Assembly: GCA_020639295.1 (NCBI GenBank)
Contig: JACKGY010000003.1
Location: 930,001-994,000 of the forward strand
DNA from: Planctomycetota bacterium
GTDB taxonomy: Bacteria > Planctomycetota > GCA-002687715 > DRQF01
Length of the DNA stretch: 64,000 nt
Reading direction: 5' to 3'
Shown piece after piece: positions 10,084 to 19,263 of this stretch; position 1 is the stretch's first letter, and every line of letters starts with the position of its first letter. The notes beneath the pieces were generated by a model that saw only the letters and a program-made list of their open reading frames with translations, was not told where the DNA came from and did not search any database. A program made the position numbers and the translations under genes.

Positions 10084-10988
10084 CCTTCGTCCTCCCCTTC
10101 GACCAGCGCCCAGCTCAGACAGCCCAGCCCTTCGACCCAGGCCTCGACCCGGGAGCCTGCGGTGACGGTGCTGACCCCGGCGGGCGTCCCCAGCAGGACC
10201 AGGTCGCCGGCACTAAGGGGCAGGCGTCGCGAAAGCCATGCCAGAAGCTCCGCCGGCTCGGCCTGGAGCCCGCGGTAGTCGGTGTCCTGCACCACCTCGC
10301 CGTCCACCCGACAGACCAGACGTCGCTCCCTCGGCTCGGGTAACAGGAAAGCCGGGACGATGGCCGGCCCGCAGGGCATGGCACCGGGCAGGTTCTTGGC
10401 CAGGAACCAGGGCTGCCCGGCCTTCTTGGCCCGATCCTGTTCGCTGCGCCAGGTGAAGTCGTTGGCGATGGTGTAGCCGGCGATCGCCCGGGCCGCCTCG
10501 TCGGGTTCGGCCCGGCGCAGATCGGCCCCGAGGACGACCGCCAGTTCGACCTCGTTGTCGTAGCGCTCCCCCGCCCCCGAAACCGGCAGGACGATGCTGG
10601 CCCCGGAGCCACGCAGGTTCTCGGCCAGCTTGCCGAAGACCAGGGGTTCCTTCGCCGGCTCGTTGCCCAGCTCCCGGGCGTGCGCCGCGAAGGTCCGGCC
10701 GAGGGCGACGACCTTGCCGGGGGCGGCGAGCGGCGCGGCGAGCGCGCCGACGTCGGACCGGGTCGGGCCCTGGCCGCGGGCCCGGACGACCAGGGCCTCG
10801 AGCACCGCGGCGCCGGCCCGGCAGAGCCGATCGACCAGGAGTTCCGGCGGCCCCTCCGCGAGTTCCGGTCGGCACGAGCGGACCAGGGGCCCGAGCGCAT
10901 GGAATCCGCCCTCGAGGACCAGCAGGGCCTCCCCCGCCACTGATCGGACCAGACCGATCTCGGGCAGAGCGCTACCGAATGGTGACAT
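10080..10988 (-). CDS. Fumarylacetoacetate hydrolase (FAH) family protein
   Basis: A 302-residue cytoplasmic enzyme of the FAH superfamily, whose members cleave or decarboxylate acyl-pyruvates and related beta-diketo acids with a divalent metal. Visible family features are KVVALGRTFAAHARELGNE, the metal-site segment ERYDNEVELAVVLGADL with paired acidic residues, the IANDFTWRSEQ segment, and the terminal LVLLGTPAGVSTV motif. The ATG at 10988 is preferred to an in-frame start at 11015 because AGGAGG lies about 10 nt upstream. The 3' end overlaps the TPR gene by ATGA. The exact substrate cannot be deduced; oxaloacetate decarboxylase, acylpyruvase or isomerase activities all occur in this family. 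Confidence 0.85.
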   Translation of the reverse strand: MSPFGSALPEIGLVRSVAGEALLVLEGGFHALGPLVRSCRPELAEGPPELLVDRLCRAGAAVLEALVVRARGQGPTRSDVGALAAPLAAPGKVVALGRTFAAHARELGNEPAKEPLVFGKLAENLRGSGASIVLPVSGAGERYDNEVELAVVLGADLRRAEPDEAARAIAGYTIANDFTWRSEQDRAKKAGQPWFLAKNLPGAMPCGPAIVPAFLLPEPRERRLVCRVDGEVVQDTDYRGLQAEPAELLAWLSRRLPLSAGDLVLLGTPAGVSTVTAGSRVEAWVEGLGCLSWALVEGEDEG

Positions 10989-11098
10989 CAAGGCGATCCC
11001 TCCTGGCGCGACCACGCGGCCAGGAGGACCATGCCCCCCGGAGTCCCCGGCCGCAAGTCCTCGCCACGCCCGGGCCTTCCCGGCCGCGGGCGAATGCG

Positions 11099-11126
11099 TT
11101 GCAATCGCCCGGTCGGCTGCTATACT
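11099..11126 (+). promoter_or_regulatory. Sigma70-type promoter of the ispC operon
   Basis: TTGCAA at 11099-11104 and TATACT at 11121-11126 with a 16-nt spacer, 83 bp before the ispC start, in the divergent gap between the FAH-family gene and ispC. Confidence 0.65.
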
Positions 11127-11209
11127 GGGGCGCTGCTGGAGCGCCCTAAGATTCGCCGCTACAACGGCTTAACGGACCCATCCGACGCGGCTCAGAGGTT
11201 TCCCGCCCG

Positions 11210-12358
11210 ATGAAGCAAATCGCCGTCTTCGGCTCGACCGGTTCGATCGGCCAGAGCACGCTCAACATCTGCCGGGATCACCGTCAGGCCTTCCAGGTGA
11301 TGGTGCTCGCCGCGGGTTCCAGCGTCGACGAGCTGGCGCGCCAGGCGCTCGAGTTCCGCCCCGAGGTCCTGGTGGTCGGTCGCAGCGAGAGCGAAGCGCC
11401 GCTGCGTGAGGCACTCGGCGGCGCGGCCCAGGACTTCGAGATCATGGCCGGGCCCCAGGGCCTGCGCGAGGCGGCCGGCCGCCCGGGCCTCGACGTCGTG
11501 GTCAGCGGCATCACCGGCGCCCAGGGCCTGCCGGTGAGTCTCGGCGCGCTCGAGGCCGGCACCCGGCTCGCGCTCGCCAACAAGGAATCGATGGTCATGG
11601 CCGGGCCCCTGCTCGATGCCATGGCGCGTCGACACCAGACCGAGATCATCCCGGTCGACAGCGAGCACTCCGCGCTGTTCCAGTGCCTGCTCAGCGGCCA
11701 GTCCCAAGACCTCGGCAAGCTGATCCTGACCGCCTCGGGCGGTCCCTTCCGGACCAAGAGCCGAGCCGAGATGGAGCGCGCCACCCTGGCCGAGGCCCTC
11801 GCGCATCCGACCTGGAGCATGGGTCCGAAGATCACCATCGACTCGGCCACGATGTTCAACAAGGCCCTGGAGATCGTCGAGGCCCGCTGGCTCTTCCACG
11901 TGCCGCACGAGCAGATCGACGTCGTGGTGCACCCGCAGTCGATCGTGCACTCGATGGTCCTCTGGCGCGACGGCAGCGTCATCGCGCAGATGGGCGCGCC
12001 CGACATGCGCGTGCCCATCCAGTACGCCATGACCCATCCCGAGCGACTCGACGCCACCCTCGAGACCTACAGCCCGCGCCTCTTCAACGGCCTCAACTTC
12101 GAGGCTCCCGATCTCGAGCGCTTCCCGTCGCTCACCCTCGGCTTCCTGGCCGCGGAGCGCGGCGCCACCTACGGCGCGGTCCTGAACGCCGCCAACGAGG
12201 AGGCGGTCGCCGCCTTCATGGCCGGCAGGATCGGCTTCACCGACATCTTCGATCGCGTCGGCCAGGTGGTCGAGCGCCACCGTCCGCACCCGGAGCCCAG
12301 TCTCGAGCAGATCCTCGAGGCCGACGCCTGGGCCAGAGAGGAGTTCTCCCGTTGCTAG
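11210..12358 (+). CDS. ispC: 1-deoxy-D-xylulose 5-phosphate reductoisomerase
   Basis: A 382-residue cytoplasmic enzyme that converts DXP to 2-C-methyl-D-erythritol 4-phosphate with NADPH, the committed step of the MEP isoprenoid pathway. The N-terminal NADPH-binding motif GSTGSIGQSTLNI, the LANKESMVMAG segment, the metal and substrate site PVDSEHSALFQCL and TASGGPF are all present; length is normal for the family. The ATG at 11210 follows GAGG. A consensus promoter lies upstream. The last codons overlap the TTG start of rseP by 7 bases, so the two are translated together, an arrangement common in bacteria. No abnormality is seen. Confidence 0.97.
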   Translation: MKQIAVFGSTGSIGQSTLNICRDHRQAFQVMVLAAGSSVDELARQALEFRPEVLVVGRSESEAPLREALGGAAQDFEIMAGPQGLREAAGRPGLDVVVSGITGAQGLPVSLGALEAGTRLALANKESMVMAGPLLDAMARRHQTEIIPVDSEHSALFQCLLSGQSQDLGKLILTASGGPFRTKSRAEMERATLAEALAHPTWSMGPKITIDSATMFNKALEIVEARWLFHVPHEQIDVVVHPQSIVHSMVLWRDGSVIAQMGAPDMRVPIQYAMTHPERLDATLETYSPRLFNGLNFEAPDLERFPSLTLGFLAAERGATYGAVLNAANEEAVAAFMAGRIGFTDIFDRVGQVVERHRPHPEPSLEQILEADAWAREEFSRC

Positions 12359-14199
12359 CCATCGTCAACGGCGCCATCGTCGTTCTCGCCATCGGCATCC
12401 TCATCTTCGTGCACGAGCTCGGTCACTTCCTGGTGGCCAAGAAGGTGGGCATCCGGGTCGAGGCCTTCTCGCTGGGCTTCGGTCCCAAGATCTGGGGCTT
12501 CACCCGCGGCGACACGGTCTACAAGCTCTGCGCCATTCCCCTGGGTGGCTACGTGAAGATGACCGGCGAATCGCCGGAGGACCGTCCCGATCAGGTCCGC
12601 GGCGACGAGTTCTTCGCCAAGACCGTCTCGCAACGGGCCTGGGTGGTCTCGGCCGGCGTGATCATGAACCTGATCTTCGCGGTCGTCGCCTTCCCCATCG
12701 CCTTCGCCATCGGCGTGCCCTACGAGACGCCGGTGATCGGCTCGGTCGCGCCGCAATCGCCGGCCTGGATCGCCGGTCTCGAGAGCGGTGACGAGATCCT
12801 CAGCATCGACGGCACCGAGATGCTCGGCTTCCCCGACATCCGGACCACCGTGGCCTTCTCCGACGCGCCCCTCGAGGTCCGCTTCCGCCGCGGTGACCAG
12901 GTCCTGGAACGCGAGATCCGGCCCCGCTACAGCGACGACGCCGGCATCCACGTCATCGGCGTCGGCCAGGAGGTCGGTCGGCCACGGATCGCGCCGGCCG
13001 ATCGGGCCCCGATCCTGGCCAAGGTCGAAGACGGCCTGCTCGCTCCCCGCGACGTCGTGGTCGGCATCGATGGGGTCCCGATCGACTGGACGATGGCCAA
13101 CGACCTGATCGTGCTGGCCGAGGACGACCAGCTCGCGCTGCAGATCGATCGCGATGGCAGTCGCCGCGAGGTCACCGTGCCCCTGGCCTTCGGCGAGGTG
13201 GACGACGAGAGCCGGCCGCTCCTGGGCGTGGCTCCGATCGTCACCACGATCGCCGAGCTGGGCGATGCGGCCGGCCAGTCCGATCTCGGCCGCCGCCTCG
13301 GCCTCCAGCCTGACGACCGGATCGTCGAACTCAACGGCCGGGCGATCCGGCGCAGCGTCGATCTCGCCATCGCCCTCCGCCTTCCCGCCGGCGACGAGGC
13401 GGCCCGAGGGCTCGGCGCGGTGGTCGAGCGAGCGGGTGAGCGGATCGCGCTCGGCCCGGTCGCCTGGGACGGTCGGGAGGGCTCGTTCTGGGGCAGCGTC
13501 GTGCTGACCAGCAGCGGCACCCGGGCCAGCGTCTACTACGGCAGCCCGGCGCAGCGCGCGGGCCTGCGCAACGGCGACCGCATCCTGGCCTATGGCGAGA
13601 TGCGCTTCGACGGCGAGAAGCCGGGCAAGTGGAAGGACCTCTACGACGCGATCCGCGACGCCAAGGAGGCCCCGCGCCGGATCGAGGTGGCCCGGGACGG
13701 CGAGGTCCTCGTCTTCGAGGGCGTTCGCCCCGAGCGGCCCCGTCCCATCCTCCTGGCGCTGAGCCTCGAGGCCCTGCCCAGGATGCGCGAGGTCCATCGT
13801 CCCTTCCCCAGCTCGATCTCGGCCGGCTTCACCCAGACCCGGAACAAGCTCACCGACATCTTCATGACCCTGCGCGGCCTGTTCACCGGCGGGGTGGCGG
13901 CGGAGAACCTCGGCGGCATCATCATGATCGCGCGGGTGAGCTACACCTTCGCGGAACAGGGGCTCGGCAAGATCCTGTTCTTCATGGCGATCCTCAGCCT
14001 CAACCTGGCGATCCTCAACATCCTCCCGATCCCGGTCCTCGATGGCGGTCACCTGGTCTTCCTCGCCCTCGAGAAGATCAAGGGCGGACCGATCGACGAG
14101 CGCTGGATGGGTTACGCGAACATCGTCGGCCTGGTGTTCATCCTCGGCCTGATGCTGTTCGTCACCTACAACGACATCATGCGGCTGGTGGCGGGTTGA
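12352..14199 (+). CDS. rseP: RIP site-2 metalloprotease RseP, enlarged PDZ region
   Basis: An intramembrane zinc protease of the RseP/S2P family that cuts membrane-spanning anti-sigma factors and remnant signal peptides. The start is TTG at 12352, inside the end of ispC, with GAGAGGAG 10 nt upstream, giving 615 residues. The zinc site HELGHF is at residues 21-26 and the second motif, PVLDGGHLVF, near residue 561. The E. coli enzyme has about 450 residues and two PDZ domains; here the central region looks like four PDZ-like units, at roughly 125-190, 225-285, 300-365 and 390-460, the first and fourth best conserved (SPAWIAGLESGDEILSIDG and SPAQRAGLRNGDRIL). A UbiA-like gene follows 16 bp downstream. 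Confidence 0.93.
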   Translation: MLAIVNGAIVVLAIGILIFVHELGHFLVAKKVGIRVEAFSLGFGPKIWGFTRGDTVYKLCAIPLGGYVKMTGESPEDRPDQVRGDEFFAKTVSQRAWVVSAGVIMNLIFAVVAFPIAFAIGVPYETPVIGSVAPQSPAWIAGLESGDEILSIDGTEMLGFPDIRTTVAFSDAPLEVRFRRGDQVLEREIRPRYSDDAGIHVIGVGQEVGRPRIAPADRAPILAKVEDGLLAPRDVVVGIDGVPIDWTMANDLIVLAEDDQLALQIDRDGSRREVTVPLAFGEVDDESRPLLGVAPIVTTIAELGDAAGQSDLGRRLGLQPDDRIVELNGRAIRRSVDLAIALRLPAGDEAARGLGAVVERAGERIALGPVAWDGREGSFWGSVVLTSSGTRASVYYGSPAQRAGLRNGDRILAYGEMRFDGEKPGKWKDLYDAIRDAKEAPRRIEVARDGEVLVFEGVRPERPRPILLALSLEALPRMREVHRPFPSSISAGFTQTRNKLTDIFMTLRGLFTGGVAAENLGGIIMIARVSYTFAEQGLGKILFFMAILSLNLAILNILPIPVLDGGHLVFLALEKIKGGPIDERWMGYANIVGLVFILGLMLFVTYNDIMRLVAG

Positions 14200-14215
14200 G
14201 GGGCGCGCGTCGGCC

Positions 14216-15088
14216 GTGATCGGCGCCCTCGTCCGCCTCGTTCGCCTGCCCAACACGCTCTCGGCCGCGAGCCAGATCGTCGCCGGCGCGGCCCTCGCCG
14301 CGGCGGCCACGGGACGGACTCTCGCGCCCTGGCGGGTCGTCGTCGGCGCCCTCGGCGCCGCGGCATTCTACGCCTTCGGCATGGCGCTCAACGACTGGTA
14401 CGATCGCGACCGCGACCGTCGGATCGCGCCCGGACGCCCGATCCCCTCCGGGCAGATCTCGGCGCGGGCGGCGCTCATCGCCGCCATCCTGCTCCTGGCC
14501 CTCGGCTTCGTCCTCTTCGCCGTCGCCGCTCCCGCGCTGGCCCTGGTCGGCATCCCGCTGGCGCTCGCGATCTTCCTTTACGACGGCCCCCTGAAGGAGA
14601 AGCCGCGGGCGGCGGCCGTGGCGATGGGGCTCTGCCGGGCGATCTGCGGCCTCGCCGGCCTCGTCCTCGCCGGTCTCCTCGAGCTGAAGTGCGCGGGCGC
14701 CGACCTGCCCCGGCTCCTGCTCTACCCGGCCTCCTGGTTGCTCCTGGTCACCGCGGTCACCGCGGTCAGCCAACAGGAGGAACGGGTCGACACCAGGGGT
14801 CTCCTGCCCCTGGCTCTGGTCACCGCCCTCGCCTTCGCCACGCCCCTGCTGGCCGACCGGTCACCGGTGGTCGTCGTCGGCGCCCTGGTCATGGTGCTGG
14901 TGGTCGGGCGCGAGGCCTTCGGGCCGCGGGCCTCGGCCGGGGCCGTGGTCCGGCGCACGATCTTCTCGCTACCCCTCTTCGATGCGCTCTGGGCCTGGCC
15001 GGCCGCGCCGACCTCGGCGCTCGCCTGCGGCGCCCTGTTCCTGCTCGGCAACCTGCTCCGGAGGCTGGTCGGTCAGCGATCCTCCTGA
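14216..15088 (+). CDS. UbiA-family prenyltransferase
   Basis: A 290-residue membrane enzyme with about eight hydrophobic helices and the first UbiA aspartate motif, NDWYDRDRDRRIAPGRPI. A second aspartate motif is weak: FLYDGPLKEKPRAA is the likely equivalent. UbiA proteins move a prenyl chain from a prenyl diphosphate to an acceptor such as a quinone precursor, haem or phospholipid. The start is GTG at 14216; a later start is possible. It lies directly behind ispC and rseP on the same strand, so a link to isoprenoid supply is plausible. The acceptor is not known, and no other quinone gene is nearby. Confidence 0.8.
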   Translation: MIGALVRLVRLPNTLSAASQIVAGAALAAAATGRTLAPWRVVVGALGAAAFYAFGMALNDWYDRDRDRRIAPGRPIPSGQISARAALIAAILLLALGFVLFAVAAPALALVGIPLALAIFLYDGPLKEKPRAAAVAMGLCRAICGLAGLVLAGLLELKCAGADLPRLLLYPASWLLLVTAVTAVSQQEERVDTRGLLPLALVTALAFATPLLADRSPVVVVGALVMVLVVGREAFGPRASAGAVVRRTIFSLPLFDALWAWPAAPTSALACGALFLLGNLLRRLVGQRSS

Positions 15089-15107
15089 GCCGGGCCATCC
15101 GGTTCAC

Positions 15108-15530
15108 TCAGAGGGGAATGCGTTCGAGCGCCGGATCGAGCATGAACTCGTGCAGGTGAGGATAGTCCGTCTCGACCTCGATCGTACCGGAGGCCGAGCG
15201 CTCATTGCTCGACTTGCGGGCGATCAGACCCTCGACGCGGGCGTGGGCCTCACGGGCGAAGGCGGCGGCCTCGGGGTCGCCGCAATCGTCGGCGACGATC
15301 CGGAGTCGACCGAGCTCCTCGGCGAGATCGCGAAGCCGGGTCAAGATGGCGAGCTGCCCCTCCTCCCTGGTCACCGAGAAGATGCCGGAACCGGGCTCGT
15401 CGCGCCCGCTCAGCACCGAGTCGATCCGGTCGAGCATCGCATCGATCTCGACCCCGTCGATGGGCGGAGCGGGACGCAGGCCGGGGTTGCGGCTCTTCTT
15501 CGTGCTCTTGCTGTCGAAAGGATCGATCAT
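15108..15530 (-). CDS. Hypothetical protein, unknown function
   Basis: A 140-residue soluble protein with a basic, Pro-containing N-terminus (KSTKKSRNPGLRPAPP), a helical middle with many Arg/Glu, and a C-terminal EVETDYPHLHEFMLDP segment. No signal peptide or membrane helix is visible and I recognise no family. It lies between convergent neighbours, 19 bp from the UbiA-like gene and 96 bp after the CCA enzyme gene on the same strand, so it could share a transcript with the latter. The Shine-Dalgarno is weak. The opposite strand is also open here, so there is some doubt about which is coding; the minus-strand product has the more protein-like composition. Confidence 0.5.
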   Translation of the reverse strand: MIDPFDSKSTKKSRNPGLRPAPPIDGVEIDAMLDRIDSVLSGRDEPGSGIFSVTREEGQLAILTRLRDLAEELGRLRIVADDCGDPEAAAFAREAHARVEGLIARKSSNERSASGTIEVETDYPHLHEFMLDPALERIPL

Positions 15531-15626
15531 GGCTTCGTCGCCGCTCGCTCGCCCGGAAGGGATTGAGCAACATCCATGAGATCGGCACCGACGCGGGAGG
15601 ACTTCAGGCTGAATCTTGTTCCGCCG

Positions 15627-16901
15627 TCATGCGCCGTCGAGGTAGCGAGTCCTTACCCAGTCGCGAGCCTCCTCCGGGTCGAGGATCTGGCCTTCCAGCT
15701 GTCGCTGGCGCAGACGGCGCATGGCGCGCCCGAGCGCCGGCCCGCGAGGCAGGCCGAGCGCGACCAGCTCGTCGCCCCGGAGCAGCGGCTCCGGCAGGGG
15801 CACGGCCTCGACGCGCCGCGGTCGCGGGGCCAACGAGCCGCGATCGGCAAGCGTCGACTCGACCCGGTGCAGCAGGCGGAAGGAGTCGAGGTCGGGATGA
15901 GCCGCGAGCAGACGCAGGCGACAGCGTGACACCCTCGTCGCGAAGAGGAGACGGTCGCGACACGTGATCAGCAGCGCGACGCGCTTCTTGAGTTCGTTGG
16001 TCGCCCGGAGTCGGTCCAGGACCGCGGTCGCCGCGCGCGCGTTCCGGAGCGGTCCGCCCCCGTCGAGGTCGCCGAGCACGATGCTCCAGCTCAGAGCCGG
16101 GTCGATCGGGGGCAACAGCCTCTTGGCCAGTTCACGGCGTCGTTCGAGGCCATCGAACGACTCGTTCGACGAGGCGCGAAGGCGCGGCTCGACCGACCGG
16201 CCGCGTTGGGCCTCGAGCTCGGGCAGCAGCGCGGGTAGCAGCCCCAGACGGTCCAGGAGCTGGAGCGCTCGGGCCGGGCTGCGCTCCCGGAACATCCGAT
16301 CCAGCTCCGCGAAGATCCGCTCCGCCGACGGACTGCCGGCGCGCTCCGCGAGCCGACGGATCGCCGCCGCCGTGGTCTCCTCGATCTCGAAGTCCAGCGC
16401 GCAGGCGAAACGCAACGCGCGCAGGATGCGCAGGTGGTCCTCGGCGAAGCGCTCCTCCGCCCTGCCGATGGTGCGGATCAGGCCGGCCTGGAGATCCGCC
16501 TGCCCGCCGACGTGGTCGATGACCGCCCCGGATTCCGGATCCATGAGCAGGCCGTTGATGGTGAAGTCGCGCCGGGCGACGTCCTCCGCCGCGGTGGTAA
16601 AGCGAACCTCGTCGGGCCGGCGACCGTCGCCGTAGGCGCCGTCGCTGCGGAAGGTCGCGACGTCGAACTGGAGGTCGCCGACCAGGACGATGATCACGCC
16701 GAAATGGGCGCCGACCGCGATGGTCCGCCGGAACAGGGCGCGGACCTCCTCGGGGCGGGCCGAGGTGGCGATGTCGACGTCCTTCGGGCTCCGGCCCAGC
16801 AGGCGGTCGCGTACGCAACCGCCGGCGAAGTAGGCCTCGTGGCCGGCCTCGCGCAGGCGCTGGGCGACCGACCGGGCGGCGGCGAAGAGCGGGTCGTTCA
16901 T
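15627..16901 (-). CDS. CCA tRNA nucleotidyltransferase / poly(A) polymerase family
   Basis: A 424-residue class II nucleotidyltransferase. Features are the GGCVRDRLLGR loop, the catalytic KDVDIAT aspartates, the RRDFTINGLLMDP motif and the EDHLRILRALRFACAL neck segment, in the right order. The family adds CCA to tRNA 3' ends or poly(A) to RNA; the two activities cannot be separated by eye. After the head and neck there is about 200 residues of Arg/Leu-rich helical tail with no HD domain visible. Start ATG 16901 is divergent from the following pilin-like gene. As a single enzyme of this family is usual, tRNA CCA addition is the likeliest role. Confidence 0.88.
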   Translation of the reverse strand: MNDPLFAAARSVAQRLREAGHEAYFAGGCVRDRLLGRSPKDVDIATSARPEEVRALFRRTIAVGAHFGVIIVLVGDLQFDVATFRSDGAYGDGRRPDEVRFTTAAEDVARRDFTINGLLMDPESGAVIDHVGGQADLQAGLIRTIGRAEERFAEDHLRILRALRFACALDFEIEETTAAAIRRLAERAGSPSAERIFAELDRMFRERSPARALQLLDRLGLLPALLPELEAQRGRSVEPRLRASSNESFDGLERRRELAKRLLPPIDPALSWSIVLGDLDGGGPLRNARAATAVLDRLRATNELKKRVALLITCRDRLLFATRVSRCRLRLLAAHPDLDSFRLLHRVESTLADRGSLAPRPRRVEAVPLPEPLLRGDELVALGLPRGPALGRAMRRLRQRQLEGQILDPEEARDWVRTRYLDGA

Positions 16902-16990
16902 GGTGGCGACGATACGCGGTCTCGATCGGCGGCGGAACCCGGGACGCCAATTGCGACCGGGGCTGCGCCGAACCGGTGCCGAGGTTATCC

Positions 16991-17647
16991 TTGGCCCGCA
17001 TGCGATGCCGGCGGTCCGAGAACGCGAGCGTCCTCCTGCAGTTCGTGGTCTTCCTGTTGATCGCGAGCTCGGCGCTGGTCTACCTCGTCGCCTGGAAGAC
17101 CAGCCGACGCATCGGCGCCGGCGAGCTGGAGGCCCGGATCGTGATGCGGGCGATCGCCGCCGCCGAGAACGAGTCGCGGGCGGCGACCGGCGGCTACGCT
17201 CCTCTGCTCGGCCTGCTCGACGTCACCGGGACGGAGTCGGCTCCCGACTCCGCGCGCCTCGCCCTGCGGCGGCGCCTCGCGCGCGCCGGCGTCCTGGACG
17301 GGGTCGTCATCCACGGCGGCTACTGCTTCCTCATCCGACTTCCCGATGCCCGCGGCCTCGAGACCCGGGTCGAGCAGCCGGGCCTCGATCGCGATCACTA
17401 CGTCGCCTACGCCTGGCCGGAGCGCCATGGCGTCAGCGGCCGGCGGGTCTTCGTCGTCGATCCGAGCGGCGGTCTGCGGGCCTGGGAGAATCGGCTTCCG
17501 GGCGAGTTCTCCTACTCGGGGCCCGAGGAGGCGCCGCCGGTGCAGATCGCCCCCCTCGCCGACGGCCGCGACCAACCCTTCGCGCTCAAGCGCCAGGGGC
17601 CGCAGAAGACCCTGGTCTGGGTCGATCTCGACGAGGTGGACTCGTGA
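16991..17647 (+). CDS. Single-helix membrane protein with pilin-like N-terminus, unknown function
   Basis: A protein of about 218 residues with a short basic N-terminus, one hydrophobic helix (VLLQFVVFLLIASSALVYLV) and a soluble domain of about 175 residues. The layout is reminiscent of type II secretion/type IV pilin-like proteins, but no prepilin peptidase site is clear. TTG 16991 is chosen since GAGGT lies 5 nt upstream; ATG 17000 is the alternative, with poorer spacing. Its stop overlaps the next gene as GTGA, placing it first in an operon with two membrane GTPases. I recognise no family; a role with those GTPases is inferred from coupling only. Confidence 0.65.
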   Translation: MARMRCRRSENASVLLQFVVFLLIASSALVYLVAWKTSRRIGAGELEARIVMRAIAAAENESRAATGGYAPLLGLLDVTGTESAPDSARLALRRRLARAGVLDGVVIHGGYCFLIRLPDARGLETRVEQPGLDRDHYVAYAWPERHGVSGRRVFVVDPSGGLRAWENRLPGEFSYSGPEEAPPVQIAPLADGRDQPFALKRQGPQKTLVWVDLDEVDS

Positions 17648-19263
17648 GCCCGGGCTGCGAAGACCTCGATCGCCTCGTGGCCGCCCTCGAGGTCTTGAGC
17701 CTGCCGGATCGACCGGAGGCCGAGGCCTTCCGTCGGCGCGCGCTCGAGGCGGCGGCCGCCCTGCGTCATCGTCGCCGTCGGCTCGGTGGCGAACGCCTGC
17801 CCACGATCCGCTTCCTCTGCGGTCCCTCGGGCGGTGGCAAGTCGAGCCTCTTCAATGCCCTGGTCGGCGAGCGACTCTCCTTCACTTCCAGCGTGGAGCG
17901 CCCGGCGACTCGCGGCGTGATCGCGGCCCTCGGCGGCGGCGCCGGCGAGCAGGGACTGATGCCCAGCCTCGACCGCTGCTCCACGCGCGAACACCCGGGC
18001 GGCAGCGCGTTTCGGCTGGCGCCGATCGAGGTGGCCGGGCTCGACTTCCAGGTCCTGGTCGACTGCCCCGACTACGACAGTCGCGAGGATCGCAACCGCG
18101 CCCTGGTCGACCTCGTCCTGCCCTGGGCCGACGAGGTGGTGATGGTCACCTCCCAGGAGCGCTATGGCGACCGCAGCGCCGGCGGGCTCGTGGCTCGCCT
18201 CCGTCGCCTCGGCATCCCGCTGGTGGCGATCATCAACAAGGTGGAAGGCGACCTCGATGCCGCGCTGGCCGAGTTCCGGGATCGACTCCTGGAGCTCGGC
18301 GCGCCCGAACCGCGACTCGGCGCCGCCCTGGCCCGCCACGAGACCGGGCTCGCCGGCGACACGCCGGTCGTCGGCGAGCTGCGCCGCGCGGCCGCCCCGC
18401 TCGGCGACGACGAACGCCCCTTCATCGCCGAGATCGTCACCGGCCTGCGCGACGGTCTGCTGCCGGAGATCGAGACCTGGCGCGGCGAGGTCGCGGCCCT
18501 GCGCGAGGACCTCGACGGACTCCTCGCGCTCGACGACGACCTGCGCGACGACGGTCGCATGCGGCGGCTCGCCGAATACGAGGAGGAATCCAAGTTCTGG
18601 CTCCGCTACTCGCCCCGGGGACTGGCGCGCGGCCTGCGGGAGCTCCTGCGCAATCCGGGGCGACTGTTCCGATCGAGCGAGCTGCCGAGCGAGCCCGAGG
18701 AGAACACCCTGCTCGAACTGGTCATGGAGCAGGCGACCGGGGTGGCCGAGGGCATGGACCTGCGGGCCCGCGAGGTCCTGAAGCGTCATCGCCCGGGTCG
18801 GCTCCTCATCGCGCGCGGCCTGCCCACGGCCACCGAGGACGACGCCGAGGCCCTGGCGCGGAAGATGCGTCCGATCGCCCAGACGCTGCACGAGTTCGGC
18901 CGCCAGCGCATCGAGACCTTCCGCCGGGAATGGGCGCGGCAGAAGCAGGGCTTCCTGGCCCGGGCCCGCTTCTGGGCGGTCGACAAGGTCCTGCGCCTGC
19001 TCGGCCTCTGCCTGACCCTCGCGGTGCTGCCTCCGCTCATCTGGGAGCTGCTGCGCTTCATCGGGCACCCGGCCTTCACCAACGAGGTCACCGCCGAGTT
19101 CCATCGCGCCCGGGCCGCCTTCCGCGACGGGATGGCCGAGGTCGAACAGGAACGCATCCGCAGCATCATGGCGGCGGTCGACGGCCTCGGCCCGAGCAGT
19201 GCCCAGCTCGCCGGCGTCCGCGCCGCCCTGGGCGGGATCGAGAAGGGAGCGACCTCGCGATGA
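17644..19263 (+). CDS. Membrane-associated P-loop GTPase, first of a tandem pair
   Basis: A 539-residue protein starting with GTG at 17644, overlapping the previous stop. The P-loop GPSGGGKSS is at residues 60-68, a G3-like DCPDYD at 140-145, and NKVEGD, where NKxD is expected, at 198-203. After a long helical region there is a hydrophobic stretch near residues 455-475 (LGLCLTLAVLPPLIWELL), so the protein is probably membrane-anchored. The pattern is that of dynamin-like or YfjP/Era-like GTPases acting on membranes. The overlap with the following GTPase gene (ATGA) suggests the pair work together, perhaps as a heterodimer. No specific family name can be given. Confidence 0.75.
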   Translation: MSPGCEDLDRLVAALEVLSLPDRPEAEAFRRRALEAAAALRHRRRRLGGERLPTIRFLCGPSGGGKSSLFNALVGERLSFTSSVERPATRGVIAALGGGAGEQGLMPSLDRCSTREHPGGSAFRLAPIEVAGLDFQVLVDCPDYDSREDRNRALVDLVLPWADEVVMVTSQERYGDRSAGGLVARLRRLGIPLVAIINKVEGDLDAALAEFRDRLLELGAPEPRLGAALARHETGLAGDTPVVGELRRAAAPLGDDERPFIAEIVTGLRDGLLPEIETWRGEVAALREDLDGLLALDDDLRDDGRMRRLAEYEEESKFWLRYSPRGLARGLRELLRNPGRLFRSSELPSEPEENTLLELVMEQATGVAEGMDLRAREVLKRHRPGRLLIARGLPTATEDDAEALARKMRPIAQTLHEFGRQRIETFRREWARQKQGFLARARFWAVDKVLRLLGLCLTLAVLPPLIWELLRFIGHPAFTNEVTAEFHRARAAFRDGMAEVEQERIRSIMAAVDGLGPSSAQLAGVRAALGGIEKGATSR

